Virus record (IMG/VR): IMGVR_UViG_3300009076_000027
Coordinates: 1 to 31,827 of that record
DNA: 31,827 nucleotides
DNA from: a virus
Reading direction: 5' to 3' (one strand)
Program-made: the position numbers and the translations under genes
The notes under the pieces: model-generated
Seen by the model: only the letters and a program-made list of their open reading frames with translations
What the model was told of the DNA's origin: nothing
Database searches by the model: none
Shown: positions 10,601-19,546 of the stretch, piece after piece
How the letters are laid out: every line of letters begins with the position of its first letter
Position numbering within the stretch: position 1 is the first letter of the stretch

Positions 10601-13600
10601 TAAAATAAGCTGCCATCTATACCGTTAACGTAGTGTGGTTCAGTCTCAACACTGTCTAGCGCCCAGATAATAGCGAGTCGGGCTTCCTCCTCCCAACGGC
10701 TGTAGTTATCAAATCCTAGGCTTTCATAATATTTGCCAAGTCCTAATAGGAATTGGTACAATTCTTGGCGCTTGAGTAAGCGTGTACCATATGGAATACG
10801 AGTTGGATTATTATGCCACTTGAGATATTTGACTACCTCAGTGCCACCAATTTCTACACCAACTTGTGTACCAGCAGTGCTTGGAGGTAGGAAGTTGAAG
10901 AACGTACTGTCTAGATCATATCCATCAACCTGATATCCGCTGCCCTCAATCTTTGTAATTTTAACACCACTGTAAAATGCTGTCTTGATTGGTGCATTAC
11001 GATCAATTTTAATATCATAGCTTGATTCTGGAATACGAATAAGTCCACTTTCATAGTCACCATCAATTTCAATATTCAAGATACGCTTGTCAGTATATCC
11101 ACCAACATGCAATGTATAGTTAATTTCAAGTCCATCTAGACGCTCGCTGAGCGCGTTAGTTGTGCTTTCTTGTGTGCGATATTCTTCTGACGGTAATGTA
11201 TTAAATCCCAAGTGTGTTACAATGAAATTGAAATCCAATACGTATTCTAACTCTACACCAGTAGAAGCAATTGGTCCAGTCAATTCAACAACAGGATCAT
11301 TGTCAAATCCACGTCCTGGATCAGTAATTGCAACGCCAACTGCTTGACCAGCATTTGTATACGCTACGGCTGCCGCAGTGCGGTAACAAACCAAATCATT
11401 AGTTTTAAATTCTAGGTCCAGGTATGTGTAACCAGTGCCAGGTGTGACAACGGAAATCTTACCAATGATTCCATCTTCAATAAGTTGGTTATGTAGTTCA
11501 TTGATGTGCAAACGCTGACATGTATCTGGGTCAACCCATTGCTCTTGTGTGACATTGGTATTGACATTCCATTGATCAAGCTTCCAAAATATTTCGTGTA
11601 GACGATATGGTTTTAGCTGTAGATATACTTCAGCAAGTGCAAATAGGTATTCACTACTCTTGCGCCATCTATTTTCAGTCTCACTCCAATCACCAAACAC
11701 AAAATCTTGCGCTGCCGCCACGGCGGTTGGTGTAGCAACTACATTAGCTGTTACTGGTCCTATTAGGGTAGCATTTCCATCAGAACTTACTAGTGTGTCA
11801 TTGGCCCAATCATAATTTGGTCTTGCGTAACGGATGTCTGAATAGCTAGGCGTCAATGCATTGCCTGTGATTCCATAAAGCAATGCATCCTCAAGTGCGG
11901 TGCGCAGTGCGCCAGCCGTCCAGCTATATGTTGCATCCCACCATGTCGGCTTGATGTGATGACCTAACATTTCCCAAGGATGGGTATGTGGTCGATCAGT
12001 TCCAAACTCATAAGTGTATAGGCTGCGCCAGCTGCCAAGTTCTGGACCAACTGTGTTGTAATTCCATGTAAACTCGTCACCAGCGTTATAGTCTACTTGA
12101 TCAATTTCAGTTATACCATTGCGAACAGCGTAACGGTTGTACCAATCGTCAAGTCGTGCATTCATATCTGCTACACTATAGCTAAATTCACCTACTGGGT
12201 TTGGATAGAAGCTAATCATATCTTGACCCATTTTGTCGTCTACAAAATGTTCAGGGACAAGGTTATTAATAATACGTAGCTCAAAGTCCCAAAGTGCTGC
12301 GGCAACTGGATCAAAATCTACGCTAGTTAAATCATATACATTAGTATTAGTCAATGTATATCTGCTACCATCATGACCAATTAATTCACCATCAACAATT
12401 TCAATTTGGGTTGGTTTAAAGAATCCTAATTTTACTGCACTGAATGGAACATGACTGTGTTGTGTATAATCATACCAGCGAATCGTTAATATTGCGCCGG
12501 AGGTTCCAGAGTCATTAGTACCGATTTCAAGAACGACATTGTCTGGGCCGTTCACAACGTTGTCTAATGCGTTTACAATGTTAGTGCTAACGACGGCGGT
12601 TGCTAGTTCAAGGTTTGGTCCTTCGATAGTGTAGTCAACACCTAAGGTCAGAGGGCGTTCAACTACTGCGCCAACTTCTGCTACTGTTTCTGTCAGGTAA
12701 GCCTGGATGTGGTTTTGTGTATCGCCGTAACGGTTAATTAGTTCTGGCAATGCAAAAGTAGTTGTGCTATCGCCAATAATATATGTGGTGCTGCGGGCTT
12801 GCTTATAATAAAGCATGTCACTATGTGAATATTTGAACGACTCATTTTTACCAATATTGATATCACTGAGTGCGCGGTCTACTAGCTCGCGGGTGGTGTT
12901 CCAGGACTCTGTCTGCCACAACTGAGAAACCTTGCTACGGAAAGATTTCTTAAAATCAACATAGTCACGGCTAAACGACTTGAGTGCGCGGATTGGGTTA
13001 ATATCTTCTTGATCAAGTAGATATTGAATATGTTTGGTCCTGAAAATTTGTTGACGAATCAATCCATCGTATGTGTGCTTGCGAAATGTTTTGTGATAAT
13101 TGTTGGTACCACTAACTTTTCCTTCAAGTCCAGGCATTGCCCCGACCTGTAATATAAAGTGGTTAATTAGATCATCATATCCAGCCCCATTGAATGGGTT
13201 GTTGTCGTTATTGTAAAAATGTACAGGTGCAACATCATAAACTACATCCGTAAGATCTGAGTCAGGAATGTAACGCAATTCAATAACGTCATTTTCTACT
13301 GTGGTGGCTGTAACTGTGAGTGTTGTGCCGCTGTATGTAAAGTCAACATCTTCAACCAATCTTTGACCATTTTTTGTTAGCCCGTAACGGTTTTGATTGC
13401 TATTGCTAAGGAAGATTTCACCGTAAACATTAGTCTCATCTGACTTGCGATATAGGACTTTATCATACACGTATGCGCTAGCAACACTAAATGTCTTTAG
13501 GGTATCTGTTCCACTGTAAGTGATGTTACCATCTGCATTACCAAACGGGTCAGTCATTTCCAACTTACTAGCATCTACAGAAATTAAATCATTTATTGTA

Positions 13601-15651
13601 TAGTTTGTGTCATATTTCCAAATAAAGTCTGGGTTAGCATATCCAATTGTATTGCGGTCAATATAACTGTGTGAATGCCAACGGAATTTATTATTTTCAA
13701 GAGCAACAGTATATTCAGTTGATCTCCCAACTGCACTAGTGCCCAACTCAAATTCCACAGTGCTAACACCGTCAGCAATCTGAGTTTGGATAACAGGGAC
13801 ACGTTGTCCTTCTTGAATGTTACTCCAGCCGTTTAGGTATTCATCCTCTATCCAATTATGATAAAAGTAATAGCCTACAATTTCTTCTTGTGTATCAACT
13901 GTAACGTTCTGGTTATAACGTTGATTACTCAGTGTCCAAGAGAATTTAAAATTGTTAAACGAACCTTGATCAGTAAATGTTGGTGAAAATCCTAATTCAC
14001 GATCAAATTGTGCGCCAGGTGTAACTTCATATCCAAATACTAAATCACCTAAGAAATCATTATTATCAAAAGCTTCAAGATCTACTAGATCCTGGTCATA
14101 TAGTTTAAACAGCGGAGCATCTCCACGATTCTCTTTGTTTTGTGCTACAGACCATTCGCCATTCTTAAAGCAAAAAATTGTGCCTTTTTCTGTTCCCTTA
14201 CCTACAATAATGTATTCATCTTCATTATAGCTGCTATATGCTGAAAGCGTAATGTTTGTGCCAACACCGCTTACTATGAATGCGTCCTCATAAAATGTTC
14301 CCTGTACACCAAGATTATATGCCAGGCTGAAGCTAGAGCTATATGATCCGCCTACGGCAGCACCAGCGTCAAAATCGTCATTAAAGTCACCATTAAAGTC
14401 AACAAGTTCAATTCCGCCAATTTCTTCTTTTGCAACAAGAATAATATCACCATTTTGAACAGCGTTTTCACTGTCAATAAGAAAGTCTGGACGACCACTT
14501 ATCATGTCGGTAACTTGATTCAAGTCAATAACATAATCTAATGTTTCAACATAAGTTTTACATGTATTGTAAAGCTCTAAGTTAGCATGGAATTCGACGA
14601 TTGGTCGGTCTGCTCGTGTCCGTGTGTTAAGGTAAGCTTCTAAAGTAAGTTCATTATACTCTGTCGCTGCACGAAGTGCATAAATGCTGAACCACTTATT
14701 TGTTCTTGCCCAAGGGTTTTTATCTTGTGCCCAACGTTCCATAACAATATAACTTTTGTTAAGTGCAAGATCTTCTCGGCTCGCGTTGGTAGCTAGGTCA
14801 TAATCGTCATAATCAGCTGTGCCATCCCAAGGGGTGGCGTCATAATCAACAGTGTCCCAACCTTCACGTGGTTCAACACGGTAGAGGCTAGTTTCTGGAA
14901 ACAAGATGTTTCCACTCGCGTCTTCAATTTCAACTAGCTTAATGCCGCCGCGTCCACCAACATTCTCAACATAGTAAATAGAATCAACGTTATAGTCACC
15001 ACTTGTACTAGATACATATAGACCAGTAAATTTAACGCGAATACCATTAACAAATTCTACTGTTTTATAGTTACCCAAGTCAGGTGTTGTATATTGGCTT
15101 TGCGCAACGATATCATCAATATCAATTGGATCAGTAATTGTTGCCTCAATTTCAATTAGGGGAATTTCACCTTCTAACCAGTAATAGTTGCGGTAATTGA
15201 TAAACATATCTGCATTGATAGGAAGATCTAATACATAACCAGGCTCACTGAATATACGATCATGATTGTCTAGATCTGCACCAAGGCTTTCAATACGGTC
15301 CAACCAGTTAATATAAGAAGTTGTTTGTTCAACATCCCCACCAAGACGGCTAACAACGCCAGGCTGGAATTGGTAGTTAATGCGGTTAGCTGATATTTCA
15401 GGTTGAAATAATTCATTATCTGGGTTATAGTTACGTCCTGCCAAACGACCCCAATAAGCATCAATAGTTTGCGTTGAACCGCTGCTAAGAAGCTGATTAA
15501 CAGTCGCACCAAAGAACCGCTGTAGTGATTCAGTACGGTTAATACTTGGTAGAAATTCACTATAATCTTGGAAGCTTTGATCTAAATTAACCTCGGAGGT
15601 TGTTGTGAAATTCTTTACGTCTGTTGGGTTGGCAGTGTAGTCTATAGCCAT
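4618..15651 (-). CDS. giant virion structural protein in the gp7 (baseplate wedge) position
   Basis: A single 3677-codon frame (about 400 kDa) with no internal break. It follows gp25 and gp6 in the order in which T4 places gp7, whose T4 length is about 1030 residues, so it is probably a greatly expanded wedge protein; the assignment rests on synteny. The N-terminal 200 residues contain LPSINRTESLQRFFGATVNQ and a Tyr/Trp-rich stretch. Residues of about 855-935 are a basic helical segment (RKHTYDGLIRQQIF, FKKSFRSKVSQLW). Residues of about 1400-1460 hold a GTGY/GRGF beta repeat also seen in gp6. Residues of about 2055-2130 and 2425-2560 hold two pairs of internal beta repeats. The C-terminus is Thr/Ser/Asp-rich. 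Start: ATG at 15651 with TAAGG 8 nt upstream, 9 nt after the gp6 stop. No enzymatic motif was recognised. Confidence 0.75.
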   Translation of the reverse strand: MAIDYTANPTDVKNFTTTSEVNLDQSFQDYSEFLPSINRTESLQRFFGATVNQLLSSGSTQTIDAYWGRLAGRNYNPDNELFQPEISANRINYQFQPGVVSRLGGDVEQTTSYINWLDRIESLGADLDNHDRIFSEPGYVLDLPINADMFINYRNYYWLEGEIPLIEIEATITDPIDIDDIVAQSQYTTPDLGNYKTVEFVNGIRVKFTGLYVSSTSGDYNVDSIYYVENVGGRGGIKLVEIEDASGNILFPETSLYRVEPREGWDTVDYDATPWDGTADYDDYDLATNASREDLALNKSYIVMERWAQDKNPWARTNKWFSIYALRAATEYNELTLEAYLNTRTRADRPIVEFHANLELYNTCKTYVETLDYVIDLNQVTDMISGRPDFLIDSENAVQNGDIILVAKEEIGGIELVDFNGDFNDDFDAGAAVGGSYSSSFSLAYNLGVQGTFYEDAFIVSGVGTNITLSAYSSYNEDEYIIVGKGTEKGTIFCFKNGEWSVAQNKENRGDAPLFKLYDQDLVDLEAFDNNDFLGDLVFGYEVTPGAQFDRELGFSPTFTDQGSFNNFKFSWTLSNQRYNQNVTVDTQEEIVGYYFYHNWIEDEYLNGWSNIQEGQRVPVIQTQIADGVSTVEFELGTSAVGRSTEYTVALENNKFRWHSHSYIDRNTIGYANPDFIWKYDTNYTINDLISVDASKLEMTDPFGNADGNITYSGTDTLKTFSVASAYVYDKVLYRKSDETNVYGEIFLSNSNQNRYGLTKNGQRLVEDVDFTYSGTTLTVTATTVENDVIELRYIPDSDLTDVVYDVAPVHFYNNDNNPFNGAGYDDLINHFILQVGAMPGLEGKVSGTNNYHKTFRKHTYDGLIRQQIFRTKHIQYLLDQEDINPIRALKSFSRDYVDFKKSFRSKVSQLWQTESWNTTRELVDRALSDINIGKNESFKYSHSDMLYYKQARSTTYIIGDSTTTFALPELINRYGDTQNHIQAYLTETVAEVGAVVERPLTLGVDYTIEGPNLELATAVVSTNIVNALDNVVNGPDNVVLEIGTNDSGTSGAILTIRWYDYTQHSHVPFSAVKLGFFKPTQIEIVDGELIGHDGSRYTLTNTNVYDLTSVDFDPVAAALWDFELRIINNLVPEHFVDDKMGQDMISFYPNPVGEFSYSVADMNARLDDWYNRYAVRNGITEIDQVDYNAGDEFTWNYNTVGPELGSWRSLYTYEFGTDRPHTHPWEMLGHHIKPTWWDATYSWTAGALRTALEDALLYGITGNALTPSYSDIRYARPNYDWANDTLVSSDGNATLIGPVTANVVATPTAVAAAQDFVFGDWSETENRWRKSSEYLFALAEVYLQLKPYRLHEIFWKLDQWNVNTNVTQEQWVDPDTCQRLHINELHNQLIEDGIIGKISVVTPGTGYTYLDLEFKTNDLVCYRTAAAVAYTNAGQAVGVAITDPGRGFDNDPVVELTGPIASTGVELEYVLDFNFIVTHLGFNTLPSEEYRTQESTTNALSERLDGLEINYTLHVGGYTDKRILNIEIDGDYESGLIRIPESSYDIKIDRNAPIKTAFYSGVKITKIEGSGYQVDGYDLDSTFFNFLPPSTAGTQVGVEIGGTEVVKYLKWHNNPTRIPYGTRLLKRQELYQFLLGLGKYYESLGFDNYSRWEEEARLAIIWALDSVETEPHYVNGIDGSLFYNQGSRGVVQQIDINYDGVSNVLDSEFKNIRRNELLVLRDNEMTEISMKGGDDRIYGVGVRVVEFEHIVAFDNVTTFNDPIYQPELGLGQNRVRLIGERTRNWNGRVEAPGYMVQDTGLILNMENSVHELETEWVSAESKALERLTRQTIGFNAGYSKPTYMTNLFIGDKTAYRFEKGKRKYQGTESAIEAMTRNKNIFGSEFEHELYEEWLVRLGEYGDVSESRPLQFAIDPNQIKTDPQHFRFSEQFVSDKSEDLIIDLHKGAANSISGTYDSPFSIYDVLPLDNTSIQNLEQYQDFTRDAGLPIVDEVDYFLGSIDDIGDIYDPTAPYALVPNWSSTTAYVQGELARLYGKVYRLAIDATGLTDVQGDIVVRGTQIFPQVASGLTFIANGTTVNFSKDGSSITYDNIQLQGTVVNPTVPSGDTLVLDGINVNFIKDETTTTYSDIVLEGGVTGPDILNSASRTLEIYYANSASPTLMTTVTVTFNELNPELTMQTIWNNALGDAITTAGGATVSLTETNARIVALDALRAAYIAAGNTTTAWQTRMLEYYDEVPGIAPDRFLNPEYWGTQILAAGVPTWQSEAEALMQLDLDLIADIGGAHSEDIASMTSGSLNSAGTWNTARDAANDLLDYNNTVSDNNQNLQDYRTFITIIGSTFSAGQLITVTNPINYVLDDITAIANKIAAALTLAGAPGDITVSPAGNIITLTRTNNAVGYRLGVENDTDLGFTGVTDVQTQGTTSTISVPLTLSEAVIAINNFSITGVTAQIASNQLRIVSTNEQLVVGTGSANNDFGINQGTYNATANTVPVLVDLAIGDVVTQINDASITDLVASQVEGALLLSYAGDQLIIGDGTSNTELGIIAQTYESQTDSVSNVFNADEWDVVQDPANFNVWTIDNIGSNTIGSVSTTNRYDVLQTMDLQIGILEVCAGSENGDDALIQCDTAHTLAVGDYVLLVNTTSVPSLDGIYQVTTLQSDTGFYVDRYIEQKGFTGKVFPMRSVRFPSSTVAEAAMSDTDYIQDGLGLRSGTYVYVDEVFDGGNNGLGYGAVYQVQRTTGGAGLVLVRNETGKTNNSTIKNGVLYSNSTGETVVRFEIYDPLKGIIPGIAAAELDLRSDVDFAYYTDSTDPELEIRPENAWGNRQVGTTWWDLSNAIYLNYDQSSTEYRQEQWGQLFPTATIDVYEWTKSSETPDDYLTAVQAGTIIDGVELTGQPYQIEDQFGDVQYNWCEEMEVNRNTNQIETYYYFWVKNKTTTPTLERQYSVLQIADIIIDPTTQAVDWLAATSENTLLVSSLSKSNGFDDLVMQVNYDANASDYHQEFALLAENDPALVIPEWLHISLRDSLAGFTQDTTTLDYTDWDSVTTYSPESIVLSALGKYYRSHTESTNINPDGDTDQDYWSVLEFNENNPDGLYTGVDTVKINTPQTIPDRNLHPSVRYGIETRPHQIWFQDLEKSRKVAVDKLNDQLTSINLVDSDIPWREEFERSFFVGDLEYDITQYWNFVDWNLEGTLYENGTGDYFVEFVNDLSALTPSEGELAQVERSIDPDGRSRRSVWVYSAGEWSIVYKEKATIKFNNLLWNNESAATGWDIVGWDTDEWDKSSSAVMVEIFDSFYNRIWVEERRSFYADLWFDMVKHVLHEQREPDWIFKSSYFKLIVEDTLEKQYNKYFTENADEFFDFVDVVKPFRSKLRDGIVRKVADDEINTSPLDTIEVRVQTNPVNEAIDETNTRSFRLTVGSDGLNYSSQIVNEHKVLLGIDIGPDDLIIPILNIGTNTIPETSGAIWINSERIEYTSTSFTDASGIGSGFTSGFDVGFGGVTLLVGITRGTQGTFARGHSYADIVEDATNLDLVENTTLSDYGTTTTGATDNLAPAWNELGDGLLEAGNLDPNGITIRGEAFGTIDPYGEILYAQWLIFQETAEAIENFQGELEQLIEEFWIENYPWLSADTELPSGTTTRTAAVPHDSVTTSDSDYYGVTADGTAYKADNTKD

Positions 15652-15660
15652 TTAATTACC

Positions 15661-18600
15661 TTACAATGAGTTTAATGAGTCGACAATGTCGATATCTTGT
15701 AGTGTTACGTCTGGGATGAACAATTCGTTGCTCTCTGGTGATATTTGAAATAAATCACCAAATACGCTGCTAGTTTGAATAGGTGTGATTACAACGCTGC
15801 TAATAATACCTGGCATTTCTTGGTGAATGTATGCGCTCAACTCTGTAAAGTAGAACGTTTCACCGAAGTCCCAGTTATCAATATTGAAGAATTCATTAAT
15901 TGCAATCAGTACACGTGATTTAATCTCATTATTTGTTAACGTTGTGCCTGTTACTTTCACAATTTTAAACCTACCCTGTACCTCTATGTCTGCTAATTCA
16001 CCAAACAAAATCTTATATTCTGCTGGACGATATACCACACTGTCGCTGATTGCTTTCTTAGTTTCAATACTAGCAAACTGTTGGCCTAATTCAACCTCAG
16101 TAGGCGGAGACGGCTTTGTTGCTAGATTGCGCGTTCCTGCAATCCACTCTCGATATTTAGTATCATAATTCTGGTTAAGAACGAAGATGTCAATAATATT
16201 TGACAAACTAGGATCGATTCGATATTTTGATGTTGATACGCGGCGCCATACAAAACTAAGGGCTTCACGTCCATTAACTTCCGTTCCAGTATCGCTGCGC
16301 ACTGTGTAAGTAAAACCATCTTCAGTGACAGTGTTGAGATTGATACTGTCGCTTCCTACCAGTGTAGAAAACGCTAGTGGGTTGTCTGGATAATTGTCAT
16401 TATCAATATCAGCTAAGGTAACAATAACTTTTCGGTCATCTGTATAGCCGTCAGGCTCAGTATAGTAACGAAAGGTAAAGAATGGCAATGTTTCTTCAAT
16501 TGGGTAAACACTTCCACCAGGGCGAGTATTTACTTTATTGATCAATATACGATCACGCTCTGGTTTGTTTGTATCTAAGTTGAAACGACGTGCGCCATTC
16601 TGATTATAAAAGCGGATTCGTTCATCACTACCAAATACATAACGTGTTCGGCGTGATATAAATCCCCAGGAACTTGCAGAATAATCTGCACGTATGATCC
16701 AGCTGTTATCTGTATTACTGTTACTTGCGTTGCCTGCATTATCTAGGCTGAAATTATCAGGACTATTATCAGTAGCTGGAGAAAGATCACCTGCCTTAAT
16801 AATAAACCACTGTCCTAGTTCACTGTCAAATCGTAATCCAAAAGTATTAAGTGAAACTAATTCATCAATAATTGCTTCTCTTTCTTCTGAACTAAAAACA
16901 GTATGATAAGCTGGGAATATGCGACTGACACGGGCAGTGTTAGGGATAGCCTTGTTGAGAATAACTGCACCCTGCCCACGTGAGGTAAGTCCTGTAGGGT
17001 TACCATTGCTGTCATTAACACCTTGGCCATCATTTGAAATGTCTACAATACGGGCCCAGCCACGGGATGCGCTAGTTGCTGTTGCTTCAACTTCTGCGCC
17101 GCTTCCGCTTCCGCCAGTAATTTCTACAACGACAGGATTTTGATATCCTGTACCGCCATTTGTTAGTGTTACTGTACCTAATTGTCCGGCAGTGATGGTA
17201 GCAGTTGCCGCCGCCCCTGTGCCTGTACCTTTAATAGTTACAGTAGGTGCGCTAGTAAATCCAGTTCCTGCGTTAACAATATTTAATGTGGAGCCTATTA
17301 GTCCAAGTGTACCTGCATTGTATGGTGACTCTACAAACTCAACAATTGAGCCAGGGCGGGCAAGGTTCAGCTCATTAATTGCTGATGATCCAACTTTTTG
17401 TATTGTACCGTTACGTGTGATATATCCTGTTGATCCGCGGTAACCGCTTGTAATTTGCTGCCACTCATAGCTGCTACTGTTAACACTAAAGTCAACATCA
17501 GTTTCATTATATTTGTCGTAGAACAGATTAATAATCTCAGGATTTTCAATAAGGTCTGCTAAAAACCGTTCAAATATCTGTTCACTTGTGAGTGTAGAAG
17601 GTAAGTCTAAGCTGCTACGGTATGTGATTCCATCAGTATAAATGTAGCCATCATCACTCACAATGTCTACATTTTGATATGTGCCTGTTGGATCGCGCGG
17701 CTTAATAAAGCGGCTGTGTCCTGTGTATGTACGGTTGATTGCTTTAATTTTCTTAACATTCTCGCTCACTGTAAGAGGATATACGCTGTAATCGCTAGCA
17801 GTAATCATACGATCTTGTGTAGCAAATACTCGCCCAGCATTGTTTTTAATGCTAGTAACACTTTCTTGGCTCGCAGCATTATTAACTGGCTCTTGTAATT
17901 CACAAGTAAAGGTGACACGATAAACGTTACCATCCTTTGCGTTGTAGTTATAGCCAAAGGTTGCACTACCAATATCTTCAGGGTCCAATGTATAAGTCTG
18001 GTTTACACCATTTCTATACCAAATACGAATAATTCCACGTGGGATTTCGCTAAACACACCATCACCAAATTGTACATTGATGTTGTCGTTCTCTACTGTC
18101 TTTACTGTATAAAGTTTGCGATTGTCCTGACGAATATTATTGAATACTGTATTAGCACCAAAGCCTGCATCAACTTTAGTCCAGGAGTCTTGTAATTCAC
18201 CAGCACTATTAATTGCCTGCACCCAAATGTCGCTATTGTTAATATTTGTTGATTGCACATCTACTATTAGATTACTAACCGCTTTGTCAGCGTTAATATC
18301 TGTAAATTGTAAGGTGCCCTGCTTAAATCCAACAAAGAAGCCTGTACTGTTGCTACCTAAGCCTTGTCCGTCATTCTTATAAACGAGGTCAAAGCTACTA
18401 TTTGGATCTGGCTCTGTTTCTTGTAGTGTGTTCTTGGCTGTGTTTACTTCTAAGCTGTGGATTTCAAAAGCCTGGCGGGTACCATTAACTTCACCATTTA
18501 TATTGTATGTTACATTTCTGTTGTCAACTACTTTAGTTGAGTAAATATCATTCTTGACATTTCCGATTCGTGTGCTATTAGTAGGACGACCAAACTTATT

Positions 18601-19086
18601 GGTGTCACTCAAAACTTCATTCATAATTAACAAAAAGTTTTGGAAGTTATCTTCAAAATCAACTGCGGTATTTTTGAGGTTGTTGCCGTTTATATCAAAA
18701 ACATTTTGTGTTGTGCGGATGCCTGTCACTTTAAGTTGGCCACGTGCAGGCTGATGTCTTGACGGCGTATATCCTAAAAAGTCAGCAATACGTAGAACAC
18801 TACTGCGCCGCTCTGCAGTGCTAAGGAAGTTTTCACGTCCTGCTTGGTCAATTCGAAATGCTAAACTGTGAGCAAGAAACGAAAGTGTCTCGATTAGAGC
18901 AACAAATTCACTACTTTGAATCCAGTCATTAAAATTTTCTGGATATTGCTGTTGGATATAATCTACCAGCGCACCTCTAATTGTGTCATAGTCGTATGCT
19001 TGAAAATTTGCCTGCTTGAAGCTATCATAAACGATGCGATAATCTTCCGCCGCAAATAAATTTCTCTGTCTTACGCTTTGTGTCAT
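15661..19086 (-). CDS. 6: baseplate wedge protein gp6
   Basis: An 1141-aa homologue of T4 gp6, the dimeric wedge protein that joins neighbouring wedges and forms the baseplate inner ring. The N-terminus has the family look: a Phe/Tyr-rich 'YDSFKQANFQAYDYDTIR' segment, then NDWIQSSEFVALIETLSFLA and FRIDQAGRENFLSTAERRSS. The C-terminal 120 residues (VQGRFKIVKVTG ... FFNIDNWDFGETFYFTEL ... MPGIISSVVI) match the conserved gp6 end. T4 gp6 is about 660 aa. The extra length includes a beta insert at about residues 605-675 with two copies of a GTG(F/Y)..P.V.I.G(T/G)G module. It starts 3 nt after the gp25 stop, so it is in the same operon and probably translationally coupled. Confidence 0.93.
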   Translation of the reverse strand: MTQSVRQRNLFAAEDYRIVYDSFKQANFQAYDYDTIRGALVDYIQQQYPENFNDWIQSSEFVALIETLSFLAHSLAFRIDQAGRENFLSTAERRSSVLRIADFLGYTPSRHQPARGQLKVTGIRTTQNVFDINGNNLKNTAVDFEDNFQNFLLIMNEVLSDTNKFGRPTNSTRIGNVKNDIYSTKVVDNRNVTYNINGEVNGTRQAFEIHSLEVNTAKNTLQETEPDPNSSFDLVYKNDGQGLGSNSTGFFVGFKQGTLQFTDINADKAVSNLIVDVQSTNINNSDIWVQAINSAGELQDSWTKVDAGFGANTVFNNIRQDNRKLYTVKTVENDNINVQFGDGVFSEIPRGIIRIWYRNGVNQTYTLDPEDIGSATFGYNYNAKDGNVYRVTFTCELQEPVNNAASQESVTSIKNNAGRVFATQDRMITASDYSVYPLTVSENVKKIKAINRTYTGHSRFIKPRDPTGTYQNVDIVSDDGYIYTDGITYRSSLDLPSTLTSEQIFERFLADLIENPEIINLFYDKYNETDVDFSVNSSSYEWQQITSGYRGSTGYITRNGTIQKVGSSAINELNLARPGSIVEFVESPYNAGTLGLIGSTLNIVNAGTGFTSAPTVTIKGTGTGAAATATITAGQLGTVTLTNGGTGYQNPVVVEITGGSGSGAEVEATATSASRGWARIVDISNDGQGVNDSNGNPTGLTSRGQGAVILNKAIPNTARVSRIFPAYHTVFSSEEREAIIDELVSLNTFGLRFDSELGQWFIIKAGDLSPATDNSPDNFSLDNAGNASNSNTDNSWIIRADYSASSWGFISRRTRYVFGSDERIRFYNQNGARRFNLDTNKPERDRILINKVNTRPGGSVYPIEETLPFFTFRYYTEPDGYTDDRKVIVTLADIDNDNYPDNPLAFSTLVGSDSINLNTVTEDGFTYTVRSDTGTEVNGREALSFVWRRVSTSKYRIDPSLSNIIDIFVLNQNYDTKYREWIAGTRNLATKPSPPTEVELGQQFASIETKKAISDSVVYRPAEYKILFGELADIEVQGRFKIVKVTGTTLTNNEIKSRVLIAINEFFNIDNWDFGETFYFTELSAYIHQEMPGIISSVVITPIQTSSVFGDLFQISPESNELFIPDVTLQDIDIVDSLNSL

Positions 19087-19089
19087 GCT

Positions 19090-19455
19090 TTAAATCTCTT
19101 CTGTTCCCGTGTACTCTAATAGTAGATCTTCTTGGCTCAAATCCGGTATATAACTGAGCTGGACTGTAATTGTAATACTCTGATCGCCAGTTGTGAGCTG
19201 ATAATCTATTAGGTTCCATCTTGGATCCAAAGAAATGATTCTGCGAACGTCTTCGTCTGCTGCATCAATAACAATTTGATCAAGAGGCTCAAAAACTAGT
19301 TCTGGCAGAATACTACCAAACTCTGGTTCGCCCAGGCGCTCTCCGCGCCGCGTGTAAAAATGGTTAAGTAAGTCGCGAACAGCCAGAGCTTTATCTTCTA
19401 GCGTCCTTGTGCCTGTTCGTTTACCGTATGTGCTGAAACCTAAAAATGTTGCCAT
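19090..19455 (-). CDS. 25: baseplate wedge protein gp25
   Basis: A 121-aa gp25/gpW-like wedge protein. gp25 helps close the wedge around the hub and is related to the sheath-initiation core of contractile systems. Family features seen: MATFLGFSTYGKR at the start, LAVRDLLNHFYTRRGERLG.PEFGS(I)LPEL at residues of about 25-53, and the LDPRWNL segment near 76-82. The frame is open for another 63 codons upstream, but the start at 19455 gives the normal family N-terminus and length, and nothing upstream resembles gp25. It has no clear Shine-Dalgarno site, because a late promoter core lies just before the ATG. First gene of the gp25-gp6-giant operon. Confidence 0.94.
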   Translation of the reverse strand: MATFLGFSTYGKRTGTRTLEDKALAVRDLLNHFYTRRGERLGEPEFGSILPELVFEPLDQIVIDAADEDVRRIISLDPRWNLIDYQLTTGDQSITITVQLSYIPDLSQEDLLLEYTGTEEI

Positions 19456-19468
19456 AATAGTATTTATG
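19455..19468 (-). promoter_or_regulatory. T4-type late promoter of the wedge operon (CATAAATACTATT)
   Basis: On the minus strand CATAAATA at 19461-19468 is followed by CTATT and then directly by the gp25 ATG. The string differs from the classical T4 late consensus TATAAATACTATT only at the first base. With T4 spacing (core at -13 to -6) the first transcribed base is 19455, the A of the ATG. Confidence 0.72.
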
Positions 19469-19491
19469 TTGTAGGAAAGGTGCTTTTTTGG

Positions 19492-19520
19492 TTGACAAGC
19501 AAGGCGTTTTGCTGTAGATT
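19492..19520 (+). promoter_or_regulatory. sigma70-type promoter of the two-gene plus-strand island
   Basis: TTGACA at 19492-19497, a 17-nt spacer, then TAGATT at 19515-19520. The predicted start is near 19527, about 20 nt before the ATG at 19547, with AGGAG in the leader. The spacer contains an inverted repeat, AGCAA...TTGCT, that could be an operator (inference). It is divergent from the gp25 late promoter. Confidence 0.65.
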
Positions 19521-19546
19521 GATATTGTAAGCAAAGGAGATATGAC

